This document shows positions 1 to 6,553 of a stretch of 12,315 nt of DNA, piece by piece (position 1 is the stretch's first letter; each line of letters begins with the position of its first letter). Below the pieces are notes generated by a model, which was not told where the DNA came from, did no database searches, and was given only the letters and a program-made list of their open reading frames with translations. Made by a program: the position numbers and the translations under genes. The stretch is from the NCBI GenBank assembly GCA_049297395.1, contig JBAQUG010000521.1, forward strand, positions 1 to 12,315. The letters run 5' to 3'. The stretch is from GWF2-50-93 sp049297395. Lineage in GTDB: Bacteria > Verrucomicrobiota > Lentisphaeria > Victivallales > GWF2-50-93.

Positions 1-2
1 GT

Positions 3-989
3 GTAGATGTCCCAGGCGAGCTGGACTACAGGCATTGTCTTTCGAGCAGGATAAAGGACTGTTGTTCGCCATGCAACGGAAAGGTCACCAGGGAAGGGTA
101 CATGGAGCGTGTCGCCATGCTGATGAAGGTGCTTGAAGGCGGCTGCGAGGAAGTCATTTGCGAACTTCGCAGCAGGATGGAGAAGGCGGCCGCCGAAAAG
201 AAATATGAGACTGCCGCGAAATGGCGTGACATGATTGCGAACATAGAGGGGATATTCGGAGAGAAAAGACGGAATTTCCGGTTCGCATCCATTCCTTCTT
301 CTTCTGGAGAGGAATCAGTAAAGGACCTGCAGCTGGCCCTGGGTATCGACAGGGAACCGAGGATGATTGAGGCCTTCGACATATCTAATATCTCCGGACA
401 GTTCGCAGTGGCAAGCATGGTATGTTTCAGGAACGGGCGTCCTGAAAGCAAGTCATACCGGCGTTTCAGGATCAGGGATGTGCATCAGAGCGACGATTTT
501 GCAATGATGAACGAGGTTGTCAGAAGGCATTATTCGAGGAAGCTTGCCGAAAACAGGGTCGATACCGATCTGATCATCGTCGATGGCGGAAAAGGCCAGC
601 TCAGTGCCGCGTTGTCGGCGCTCATCTCAATAAAATATCCGCCGACGCCTGTTCTCGGCCTGGCGAAAAGGAACGAGGAGATTTTTCTTCCAGAAAAATC
701 TGAGCCGATAGTTCTGGATCGCAGCAGACCGGCGTTGAAACTTCTGCAGGCTGTCCGCGATGAGGCGCACCGTTTTGCGATCTCGTATCACCGCGAACTC
801 CGCGGGAAACGGATAGAGGAATCTATTCTTGATGAGGTTGAGGGAATCGGAGACAACAGGAAGATGCAGATACTTAATGAATTTGGATCGATTGAAAGTT
901 TAAAGAAGGCCAGCCCGGAGCAGATTGCCGAGCGCATCCCCGGAATCGGAATCAAACTCGCGGAAATGATAAAAGAAAAGATTGGCTGA
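3..989 (+). CDS. uvrC: UvrABC system protein C (excinuclease subunit C), 5' end outside window
   Basis: UvrC makes the two incisions flanking a lesion in UvrABC nucleotide excision repair, in the cytoplasm. About 328 residues are present of a family length near 600. The frame is open from the left edge, so the N-terminal GIY-YIG nuclease is missing only because the window starts inside the gene; an ATG at 102 is internal. Visible in order are the Cys-rich end of the first nuclease region (C..SPC.GKVTRE, 36-98), a UVR motif that binds UvrB (about 150-250), and the RNase H-like nuclease with the catalytic Asp of FDISN (codon 378-380), the Asp of IVDGG (582-584) and the His of DEAHRFA (about 766). 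It ends with tandem helix-hairpin-helix motifs (EVEGIGDNRK and ERIPGIGIKLAE). The next gene starts about 190 bases downstream with its own likely promoter. Nothing looks damaged. Confidence 0.97.
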   Translation, partial: VDVPGELDYRHCLSSRIKDCCSPCNGKVTREGYMERVAMLMKVLEGGCEEVICELRSRMEKAAAEKKYETAAKWRDMIANIEGIFGEKRRNFRFASIPSSSGEESVKDLQLALGIDREPRMIEAFDISNISGQFAVASMVCFRNGRPESKSYRRFRIRDVHQSDDFAMMNEVVRRHYSRKLAENRVDTDLIIVDGGKGQLSAALSALISIKYPPTPVLGLAKRNEEIFLPEKSEPIVLDRSRPALKLLQAVRDEAHRFAISYHRELRGKRIEESILDEVEGIGDNRKMQILNEFGSIESLKKASPEQIAERIPGIGIKLAEMIKEKIG

Positions 990-995
990 AACCAC

Positions 996-1018
996 GAAAT
1001 ACACCCTTCGACTGTCTT
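996..1018. repeat. degenerate copy of the CTGAGCTTGTCGAAG-type dispersed repeat
   Basis: Just after uvrC the sequence CCTTCGACTGTCTTAGGGCA can be read as a decayed version of the common dispersed motif CCTTCGACAAGCTCAGGGCA. A cleaner copy in the opposite orientation lies at 11074-11095. No clear rho-independent terminator is visible after uvrC, so this remnant is the only structure in the first part of the 990-1079 gap. Confidence 0.4.
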
Positions 1019-1079
1019 AGGGCAGGCGAACTACACGAAAAGTCCTAATGCCATTTTCTGAAACATTTAACAGATACAT

Positions 1080-1162
1080 CCTTGAAAATAAGCCATAATT
1101 ATTAATATTATCCTTGAATTACAGCCATTAAGTTGATATTTACTATTGAATTACAACCAAGA
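1080..1162. repeat. three imperfect direct repeats of about 20 bp, period 31-32 bp
   Basis: The core TTGAATTACAGCCATTA (from 1114) is preceded by a variant from 1082 (TTGAAAATAAGCCATAA) and followed by a shorter one from 1146 (TTGAATTACAACCAA). The spacing of 31-32 bases is close to three helical turns, as expected for protein binding on one face of the DNA. The last copy overlaps the alternative TTG start of the ATPase gene, which argues that this stretch is regulatory and not coding. Confidence 0.5.
1082..1111 (+). promoter_or_regulatory. candidate sigma70-type promoter of the ATPase-signal peptidase pair
   Basis: TTGAAA at 1082-1087 and TATTAT at 1106-1111 are separated by 18 bases in a very AT-rich stretch between uvrC and the ATPase gene. 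This is a good match to the consensus, but AT-rich DNA gives such matches by chance. The boxes coincide with the first direct repeat of this gap. Confidence 0.4.
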
Positions 1163-1175
1163 CAATAGGTGGGTC

Positions 1176-2489
1176 ATGTTGAGAGCAATTGACATTGAGC
1201 TGGAAAAATGGAAAAATTCCCGGAACAGGAAACCTCTTCTGCTCAGGGGGGCAAGGCAGGTTGGCAAAACCTATTCTGCAAGAAATGTCGGGAAAAAATT
1301 CAAAAGTTTCGTGGAGGTGAATTTTGAAAAGAGAAAGGATGCCTGCTCCATATTTTCACGGGATTTTGACACAGGGCGGATACTGCGGGAACTTTCAATC
1401 CTGACTGAAAGCCGGATAGTTCCGGGAGAAACCTTGCTTTTCTTCGATGAGATACAGGAGTGTCCTGAAGCTGTAAAATCTCTGCGCTATTTTTTTGAAG
1501 ACAGTCCTGATCTCCATGTGATTTCCGCAGGATCCCTCATTGAGTTTTCAATTGAGAAGATTGGACTTCCAGTGGGCAGGATATCCATGCTGTACCTGTA
1601 TCCTGTTTCATTCTCGGAATATCTGGCTTCTGTAGAACGCGAAGAACTGATTTCCATGATGGCGGAAAGTTGTTCGTCTTTCCAGATAGGCGAGTCATTT
1701 CACGCGAGGCTTATGTCCCGCCTTGGTGAATATATGGCCATTGGCGGCATGCCGGAAGTACTCGGCATGTGGATGGAAACGAAGGATTTCCCGGAATGCG
1801 TGAAAATACAGAACACGCTGATTGACACCTACCGGCAGGATTTCGAACGTTACGGACGGAAACACCAGATAGAATACCTTGAAATGATCTTCAACAGAAT
1901 ACCTTCCTTCGCAGGGGAAAAATTCAAGTTCGCTAAAATATCTGGGTGCCACCGCAAACGCGAGCTCGAACCTGCGCTGGAGCTTCTTGAGAAGGCCGGG
2001 CTTGTACACAGGATCCGCCACACGCATGCAAACGGACTTCCTCTCGGAGCAGAAGCGGATTTTGAGAAGTATAAAGTCATCTTCCTGGATGTTGGGCTCT
2101 CCAATTCAATCATGAACATGAGCGCCAAGGGATGGATTCTGACTCCGCTTGAGGAGCTTGTCAACAGAGGTGGGATGGCGGAAGCATTTGTCGGACAGGA
2201 GCTTCTTGCATATTCTGACCCCAATGTCAGAGCCCAGTTGTTCTATTGGCATCGTGAAGCCCGTTCATCCAATGCCGAAGTGGATTACATCATTGCCAAC
2301 GGCAGTAAAATAGTCCCTGTTGAAGTCAAGAGCGGTGCCGCTGGGAGCTTGAGGAGCATGGGGGTCTTCCTGGATGAACATTCAAAATCCAGATTCGGAA
2401 TCAGGTTCTTCTCCGGAATCCCGGCAAAGGACAAAAATGTCCTCTCGTATCCATTATACGCGATAAAACCTGCTCTTGAATCATTGTAA
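1176..2489 (+). CDS. AAA-family ATPase with C-terminal DUF4143 domain
   Basis: A predicted cytoplasmic P-loop ATPase of the AAA_14/DUF4143 family, 437 residues, full length for the family. Walker A is GARQVGKT at residues 25-32 (Lys31), and Walker B is LLFFDEIQ at 87-94. A sensor-like ISAGS follows at about 116-120. The C-terminal domain has the family signature WHREARSSNAEVDYII and ends in a PD-(D/E)xK-like Asp370...Glu383-Val-Lys385 arrangement (EVDYII...VEVKSG). The cellular role of the family is unsettled. A frame-extending TTG exists at 1146, but it lies in a repeat and has no ribosome binding site. ATG 1176 follows AGGTGG (1167-1172) and matches the usual family N-terminus. The stop overlaps the next start by one base (TAATG), which suggests translational coupling to the signal peptidase gene. 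Confidence 0.9.
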   Translation: MLRAIDIELEKWKNSRNRKPLLLRGARQVGKTYSARNVGKKFKSFVEVNFEKRKDACSIFSRDFDTGRILRELSILTESRIVPGETLLFFDEIQECPEAVKSLRYFFEDSPDLHVISAGSLIEFSIEKIGLPVGRISMLYLYPVSFSEYLASVEREELISMMAESCSSFQIGESFHARLMSRLGEYMAIGGMPEVLGMWMETKDFPECVKIQNTLIDTYRQDFERYGRKHQIEYLEMIFNRIPSFAGEKFKFAKISGCHRKRELEPALELLEKAGLVHRIRHTHANGLPLGAEADFEKYKVIFLDVGLSNSIMNMSAKGWILTPLEELVNRGGMAEAFVGQELLAYSDPNVRAQLFYWHREARSSNAEVDYIIANGSKIVPVEVKSGAAGSLRSMGVFLDEHSKSRFGIRFFSGIPAKDKNVLSYPLYAIKPALESL

Positions 2490-2986
2490 TGGAAGACAGA
2501 CATATTAAAAATTTCTTTTTCCCGAAGATGACGCCGAAGTTCTTAATAAGGCTGGCGGTTGTCGCGGTTATGGCATATGTGATTTTCGGCAATATCTGCA
2601 TTCCCATGAGGCTGAATGGCTGCAGCATGGAGCCCATGTACCATGACGGAGGAATAAATTTCTGCTGGATCCCGTCGTGTTGGTTTTCAAAACCGAAACG
2701 CGGAGACGTCGTGATGGTGAGGCTTGCCGGAAAAAAGATAATGTTCCTGAAGCGGATAGTTGCACTCGAAGACGAGACCATCGAATTCAAGGACGGGAAG
2801 ATTCTTATAAATGGTAAAGAACTTAATGAACCTTATGTCAGATTTCCGTGCGACTGGAATCTTCCTCCTCGAAAAGTTGAAACTGGCAGTGTATATGTCG
2901 TAGGTGACAACCGTGACATGAACATTGACAACCATGTCTTCGGCCAGACATCGGTCAGGAGGATTGCGGGGACGCCGTTATGGTGA
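2489..2986 (+). CDS. lepB: signal peptidase I (S26 family), short form
   Basis: A membrane-bound leader peptidase that cleaves signal peptides from exported proteins on the outer face of the cytoplasmic membrane. It has 165 residues with one predicted membrane segment at about 18-38. Box B is GCSMEPM with the nucleophile Ser46. KRGDVVMV follows at 70-77, and the general-base Lys88 lies in FLKRIVAL. The VVGDNR box is at 137-142, and the late box reads NHVFGQTSVRRIAG. All catalytic elements are present. At 165 residues it is short compared with many LepB proteins, and the large extracytoplasmic insertion is reduced. It overlaps the upstream ATPase by one base, so the two are probably co-translated. 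The only gap to the next gene holds a hairpin repeat. It may be one of several paralogues in the genome; that cannot be judged here. Confidence 0.92.
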   Translation: MEDRHIKNFFFPKMTPKFLIRLAVVAVMAYVIFGNICIPMRLNGCSMEPMYHDGGINFCWIPSCWFSKPKRGDVVMVRLAGKKIMFLKRIVALEDETIEFKDGKILINGKELNEPYVRFPCDWNLPPRKVETGSVYVVGDNRDMNIDNHVFGQTSVRRIAGTPLW

Positions 2987-3015
2987 TTTGGAACCAGTGA
3001 CTTGAAATCAAATAG

Positions 3016-3079
3016 AACGGCAACAGAGTGCCGTTGCTACAATAAATCCCAGCTGTAGCCGCGTCACTCTGCTGACGCG
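3016..3079. repeat. 64-bp triple-hairpin dispersed repeat, copy 1
   Basis: Three consecutive hairpins make up the element. The first is AACGGCA/TGCCGTT (3016-3022 with 3029-3035, loop ACAGAG). The second is GCTACA/TGTAGC (3036-3041 with 3054-3059). The third is CGCGTCA/TGACGCG (3060-3066 with 3073-3079, loop CTCTGC). The left and right thirds are also inverted copies of each other, so the whole element is a larger imperfect palindrome. A second copy of identical length lies at 12252-12315. Sitting just past the signal peptidase stop, it may act as a transcription terminator or processing site. Confidence 0.85.
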
Positions 3080-3117
3080 TTTAAATCTTAAAAAATGTTT
3101 TCGCCTGAATTGAACTT

Positions 3118-3615
3118 ATGAAGTTAAAGATAATCATAATACTGATTCTTATTGCGGTCTTGGCCGCATTTGCCGCACTCTATCTCTTTCCCGGCGACAG
3201 GACGAAGATCAAGAAGCAGTTCGATTCCCTGTCCACTCTTGTCTCCAAGGAAAAGGGCGAGTCCGCCTTTACGATGGCGTACAAGGTAAATGCCATTGCA
3301 AACCTTTTTGCCGACAGCTGTTCGTTTGAATTCTCCCAGAATTACATGGCGGGTGACTACACTCCTGAACAAATAACAAGTAATGCTGCAAAAGGACGGT
3401 CGCAGTTCTCGAAGATCTCCTTGGACTTCTACGACATAGTTCCAGACATTCAGAACGATGCTGCGGTCGTGGAGACCACCGTGAGATTCCATGGAGAAAT
3501 CAAGGATTCTGCGAAAGTCGCAGAAGAGACACGCGAGATCCAGTGCAGGCTGAAGAAGATAGAAGGCAAATGGAAGTTCGCGGGTTTCAAGGTCGTGGAA
3601 GTCCTGAAGAAGTAG
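3118..3615 (+). CDS. membrane-anchored NTF2/SnoaL-like protein of unknown function
   Basis: 165 residues. A strongly hydrophobic segment at residues 3-24 (KIIIILILIAVLAAF...), after a Lys-containing start and followed by charged residues, predicts a single N-terminal membrane anchor or uncleaved signal with the rest outside the cytoplasm. The remainder has the spacing of an NTF2-like fold: helices first, including FADSCSFEF, and then paired strands (VVETTVRFHGEI and EIQCRLKKIEGKWKFAGFKVVEVL), whose GKWKFAGF turn is typical of SnoaL/DUF4440-type proteins. That assignment is by pattern only. No catalytic motif is evident and the substrate is unknown. The ATG at 3118 is the only reasonable start, although no clear Shine-Dalgarno precedes it. 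The gene is transcribed alone, between two hairpin repeats. Confidence 0.75.
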   Translation: MKLKIIIILILIAVLAAFAALYLFPGDRTKIKKQFDSLSTLVSKEKGESAFTMAYKVNAIANLFADSCSFEFSQNYMAGDYTPEQITSNAAKGRSQFSKISLDFYDIVPDIQNDAAVVETTVRFHGEIKDSAKVAEETREIQCRLKKIEGKWKFAGFKVVEVLKK

Positions 3616-3640
3616 TCTTGAAGTAACTCAGGCTTTCCAG

Positions 3641-3697
3641 GTAGGGACATCTCGCCGAGATGTCCGAATAATAGCGGTTTCGGCGAAACCGCCCTAC
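3641..3697. terminator. double perfect hairpin between convergent genes, likely bidirectional terminator and dispersed repeat
   Basis: GGACATCTCG/CGAGATGTCC (3644-3653 with 3655-3664) is followed by GCGGTTTCG/CGAAACCGC (3674-3682 with 3684-3692). Both have almost no loop, and both sit inside an outer GTAGGG (3641-3646)...CCCTAC (3692-3697) pair. The element separates two convergent genes, so it can end transcription from both sides. The outer CCCTAC read on the minus strand contains the TAG stop codon of the deacylase gene. The format, two unrelated stems inside a shared GTAGGG/CCCTAC frame, looks like a member of a repeat family. Confidence 0.75.
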
Positions 3698-5253
3698 CTC
3701 AGATACTTTCCAGCGCGTTTACCGGTCATCGTACCTTCTTCATAGCTCAATACTCCGTTCACCCATACTTTCATGATACCTTTTGATAGGCCGTGGGGTT
3801 CTGCGAAGTTCGCAGTATCGTCAATGGTATCAGGATTCCAAAGTACGAGATCGGCGGCGTATCCCGGAGCAACAAGGCCTCTGTCCTTGAGGTTGAAGAT
3901 CTGAGCCGGCATGGAAGTCATCCTGAATATTATTTTCTCAAGACGCATAACCGGCTTTAGATAGTTTATGAATCTTGGCATGGATCCGAATCCTCTGGGG
4001 TGGCTTCTCCCCAGGGAATAATCCAGGGGTCTTGAAGTCTCGTCTGAACCGCAGGCTACGAAATCCGTTGATAGAATCTTCTTCAGGTTTTCCTCGCACA
4101 TCCCTGCTGAGGCGGCTGTTGCGCCGGCAGTGTCTTCTCGGAGTATCTTTGAACACAGTTCCGCCGGATCCATTTTAATCTCGTTCCCGTAGTCTGAGAA
4201 CGATTTCCCAAACCCGGGTTTTGCGAAATTCGCAGAAGTGCTGATTAATCGAAGAGTTTTCCAGCGTTCCGCAGGCAGTAATTTCAAGTCAGAAAAAAAA
4301 ATCCCGAAGTTCCTGTCTTCCTTCAGGAAATTCTTGAGCTTAATGTCGTCCATCCTGTTGTATGGTGACGGCAGGTAGGCGCTGAGCTGGGTCATGGATT
4401 CGATGTATGGATATCTGTCGGCGCTCGCGCTCATCCCTTTTCCGCAGGCCTGCGAAATCCGCAGCAGGGCGTCATCGATCTTGTGCCAGTTGTCCTTGCC
4501 CGAAGTCTTTAGATGGCTGATATGTATTTTTCTGTTTCCTGCCTCGATCGAGGAGGAAACAGTATCGTCCAATGACTCAATTAAAAAGTCGCCTTCGCTT
4601 CTAAGATGGGTGGTATATGGCTTTGAGGTATGCGAAAGGATCCTGAGGAGGCCGACAACTTCCTTTCTGTCGGAGAATTTTCCAGGGATGTAGAGGAATC
4701 CGGTGGAGAATCCAACGGCACCATCTTTAAGCGAACTGCGGAGATATTCGGACATCTCGTTTACTTGTTCATCTGTTGCGACAACCTCGTCATATCCCAT
4801 CACTGCGGCCCGGAGCGTATTATGTCCGCAGAGCGATGAAATATTAATTGCAGGTCCGACCCGGTTCATCTTATCAGCGTAATCATCGACGTTCTTCCAG
4901 TTTATTTTGACATTGTACTGCTTGTAGAGTTCCTGCAGATGTTCTTTGTTCCTGTCGGTTACTGGAAATACGGAAAGGCCGCAGTTGCCTGAGATCTCGG
5001 TTGTTATTCCCTGTGAGATCTTGCTTGTAGCCTCAGGCGCGGCGAAAAGGGAGATGTCCGAATGCCCATGGGTATCGATGAAGCCGGGGGAGAGGACAAG
5101 CCCTTTGGCGTCTATGGCCGTGAGTCCGGTTGACGGCAGTTTTCTACCGACATCTGTGATTTTTCCTTTTTTCACGGACACGTCGCCATTAAAAGGTGGT
5201 CTGCCGGAACCGTCAACGACAAGTGAGTTCTTTATTACAAAGTCAGTATTCAT
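3694..5253 (-). CDS. N-acyl-D-amino-acid deacylase (D-aminoacylase), amidohydrolase superfamily
   Basis: A zinc-dependent amidohydrolase expected to release D-amino acids from N-acyl-D-amino acids or related amides. It has 519 residues, a normal length. An N-terminal beta-sandwich part (IKNSLVVDGSG) leads into the TIM barrel. Metal-ligand positions known from D-aminoacylase can be located: His62 and His64 in DTHGHSD, Cys91 in SGNCG, His216 in TTHLRSEG, His247 in ISHLKTSG and Asp404 in ACGSDETS. The C-terminus has the usual PAQIFNLKDRGLVAPGYAADLVLW...WVNGVL. No signal peptide is visible, so it is cytoplasmic. The start ATG (5251-5253) has no obvious ribosome binding site and lies 9 bases after a ParD-like ORF, which raises the possibility of coupled translation. 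Exact substrate specificity cannot be read from sequence. The gene is intact. Confidence 0.95.
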   Translation of the reverse strand: MNTDFVIKNSLVVDGSGRPPFNGDVSVKKGKITDVGRKLPSTGLTAIDAKGLVLSPGFIDTHGHSDISLFAAPEATSKISQGITTEISGNCGLSVFPVTDRNKEHLQELYKQYNVKINWKNVDDYADKMNRVGPAINISSLCGHNTLRAAVMGYDEVVATDEQVNEMSEYLRSSLKDGAVGFSTGFLYIPGKFSDRKEVVGLLRILSHTSKPYTTHLRSEGDFLIESLDDTVSSSIEAGNRKIHISHLKTSGKDNWHKIDDALLRISQACGKGMSASADRYPYIESMTQLSAYLPSPYNRMDDIKLKNFLKEDRNFGIFFSDLKLLPAERWKTLRLISTSANFAKPGFGKSFSDYGNEIKMDPAELCSKILREDTAGATAASAGMCEENLKKILSTDFVACGSDETSRPLDYSLGRSHPRGFGSMPRFINYLKPVMRLEKIIFRMTSMPAQIFNLKDRGLVAPGYAADLVLWNPDTIDDTANFAEPHGLSKGIMKVWVNGVLSYEEGTMTGKRAGKYLR

Positions 5254-5262
5254 TTTATGATA

Positions 5263-5478
5263 TTAGAAAATGGAATCTATTTGTCTTAAGCCCAGACGCA
5301 ACTCCGATTTAAGTTCAGTCAGCGATATCTGTTTCTGTTGATCCCGGTCCATGAGCAGGCGCAGACTTTCCCTGACCACCTCGCTTGAGGAGTTGTAGAA
5401 GTCTTTTTGCAATACATCGTCTGCTGCTGAAACGTTTTCGCCATGGAAGAAATGCTTATCCAAAAGCATTTCAAGCAC
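5263..5478 (-). CDS. orphan ParD-like antitoxin fragment, shortened at the C-terminus
   Basis: 71 residues from a GTG at 5478, or 68 from an ATG at 5469; no ribosome binding site decides between them. The middle, DFYNSSSEVVRESLRLLMD, matches the GRY-(S/N)-SEVVR-x-(S/A)LRLLEER core of ParD-type ribbon-helix-helix antitoxins. The preceding NVSAADDVLQK can be placed on the first strand and helix. The protein stops soon after the second helix (LRLGLRQIDSIF), so most of the tail that binds the ParE toxin is missing. No parE gene follows, because the deacylase starts 9 bases later. It could be a decayed antitoxin, or a small regulator that still binds DNA. In frame, just upstream of the start, is the sequence LIDVQLL, which resembles a PIN-domain motif at the DNA level (see findings). 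Confidence 0.5.
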   Translation of the reverse strand: MLEMLLDKHFFHGENVSAADDVLQKDFYNSSSEVVRESLRLLMDRDQQKQISLTELKSELRLGLRQIDSIF

Positions 5479-5494
5479 TCTCAGCAGTTGGACG

Positions 5495-6430
5495 TCAATA
5501 AGTCTTGCCCAAACTGGTGTGGAAGCATTTGCCGAGTTTCTGGCCTTTGAACTCAGTCCAGGCTACGACCAAGTAACAGCCGTAAGGAAGGTCGCCTTGT
5601 ATCTGGGGCATGTTCGCCTCCCATTTATCCTTCTTCTTCAACACGGCCTTGCCCGTCATATCCATGATGAACACATTCAGCTTGGTCCCCTTTTCAGGCT
5701 GTACCTGCTTTAAAGATTTGCCATTGACCTCCATCAGTGAAGTCTGGAGGAAGTAGTTGCATTTGGTCTTGGACTTGCCCTTGTCGTTAATCGTCGGAAA
5801 CGGGGACATGGAACATAAGAATTTCAGTTTTCGCCCTCCTAACTCACCCTCCTCGGCCAGCTCCTCCATATCCTGCTGCGGCAACGGAAGATCTTTCATG
5901 GTCTTGAGGCGCTCCTTTAGAGGAACAGGAACCTGTACCTCCATAATTTCACCCATCAAAGGTTCGCCGGCGATCCGCGCCACCGCCAGCAGCAGGTAGT
6001 CTCCGCTGGGCACTTCACCGAAGCACCCGCCGCCGCCGTTTCAAGTAGGGCACAATTTCACAAGAGGCGCCTTCTCCTGAAGCACAATTTTGCCGTCCTT
6101 GTCAATCAGGCACAGTTCGCCCTCTCCATCGGTGAAAATCCTGCCCCCTTTGCCGGGATATATGGAGACAGAGATATGAACCGGAGATTCTTCGCCCTTC
6201 GCCTTGGGAGAAGCGGCATAGTCCACCTTCAAACTCATTGCCAGTTCAGTGCCGGCATGGACCGCCCTGCCTGGCAACTTGACAATCTGCCCGGCCGGAA
6301 CCGGCAGCCCCTCCACCTTCTCCAGCCTCTTCAAAAGAGGATTGTCAGCAGCATAACCGCTTTCAAAACTTAGGAAGAATAATAACAGTAGAACAGGAAG
6401 AAGAACCTTTGCTGATACGATCTTTCCCAT
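5495..6430 (-). CDS. secreted two-domain beta-sandwich protein with one in-frame TGA; candidate selenoprotein or nonsense-interrupted gene
   Basis: Read through the TGA at 6041-6043, the frame gives 311 residues. A signal peptide is clear at residues 1-28 (MGKIVSAK followed by LLPVLLLLFFLSF, cleavage probably near GYAA-DN). ATG 6430 is chosen because AGAGGA lies 8 bases upstream; ATG 6436 is only 2 bases from it. Two related domains follow. ELCLIDKDGKIVLQEK...GEVPSGDYLLLAVARIAGEPLMG resembles KLNVFIMDMTGKAVLKKK...GDLPYGCYLVVAWTEFKGQKLG, each probably a small beta-sandwich. The TGA lies inside the first domain as Cys127-Pro-Thr-TGA130-Asn-Gly4-Cys136, a CxxU or CxxC-like layout. A stem-loop follows at a bacterial-SECIS-like distance. 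The function is not recognised. The gene is alone under its own promoter. If the TGA is a plain stop, the product is a 129-residue truncated protein and the rest is a pseudogene. Confidence 0.7.
6008..6028 (-). promoter_or_regulatory. SECIS-like stem-loop just downstream of the in-frame TGA
   Basis: On the minus strand GGGTGCTTC (6028-6020) pairs with GAAGTGCCC (6016-6008), giving nine continuous pairs of which two are G-U, around a three-base loop GGT (6019-6017). The loop begins 22 bases after the TGA. Published rules for bacterial SECIS elements ask for an apical loop roughly 16-37 bases after the TGA with a G among its first two bases; both hold here. The Gly-codon run (GGC GGC GGC GGG) makes GC-rich pairing likely by chance, so this is supportive and not decisive. 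Confidence 0.45.
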
Positions 6431-6487
6431 ATTCATATTCCTCTGTATGCTTATAAAGTTGAGAAAATGGATCATCCAAGAACGCAT

Positions 6488-6516
6488 TAATATATGCTGA
6501 ACCCAGTCCATATCAA
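6488..6516 (-). promoter_or_regulatory. promoter of the secreted TGA-containing gene
   Basis: On the minus strand TTGATA (6516-6511) and ATATTA (6493-6488) are 17 bases apart, a strong sigma70-type match. Transcription would begin near 6481 and leave a leader of about 50 bases before ATG 6430. This excludes the more upstream in-frame ATG codons (up to 6523) as starts. Confidence 0.55.
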
Positions 6517-6553
6517 GATTCAAATTCTAAAGAATACTTTTCCAGTTTATTCC

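Noticed and set aside
1146..1175. TTG start for the ATPase gene
   Set aside because: It lies in the third direct repeat, has no ribosome binding site, and extends beyond the family N-terminus; ATG 1176 has AGGTGG upstream.
3001..3117. CRISPR-like array at the hairpin repeats
   Set aside because: There is one composite palindrome per site, with no regular series of repeats and spacers.
4394..4839. Open frames antisense to the deacylase gene
   Set aside because: They lie opposite a well-conserved coding sequence, resemble no family, and lack start signals; they are shadows of the deacylase frame.
5495..6013. A separate gene starting at GTG 6013
   Set aside because: There is no ribosome binding site before the GTG, no signal peptide, and the sequence begins in mid-domain. 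The frame continues upstream through a single TGA into a protein with a signal peptide, so it is better read as part of one gene.
5495..6430. Genome-wide reassignment of TGA to Gly or Trp
   Set aside because: Several clearly full-length genes in the window (uvrC, signal peptidase, vapC) end at TGA exactly where the families end.
6431..6523. Longer N-terminus of the secreted protein from ATG 6523
   Set aside because: The added residues precede a classic signal peptide and overlap the -35/-10 boxes at 6488-6516; ATG 6430 has AGAGGA at the right distance.
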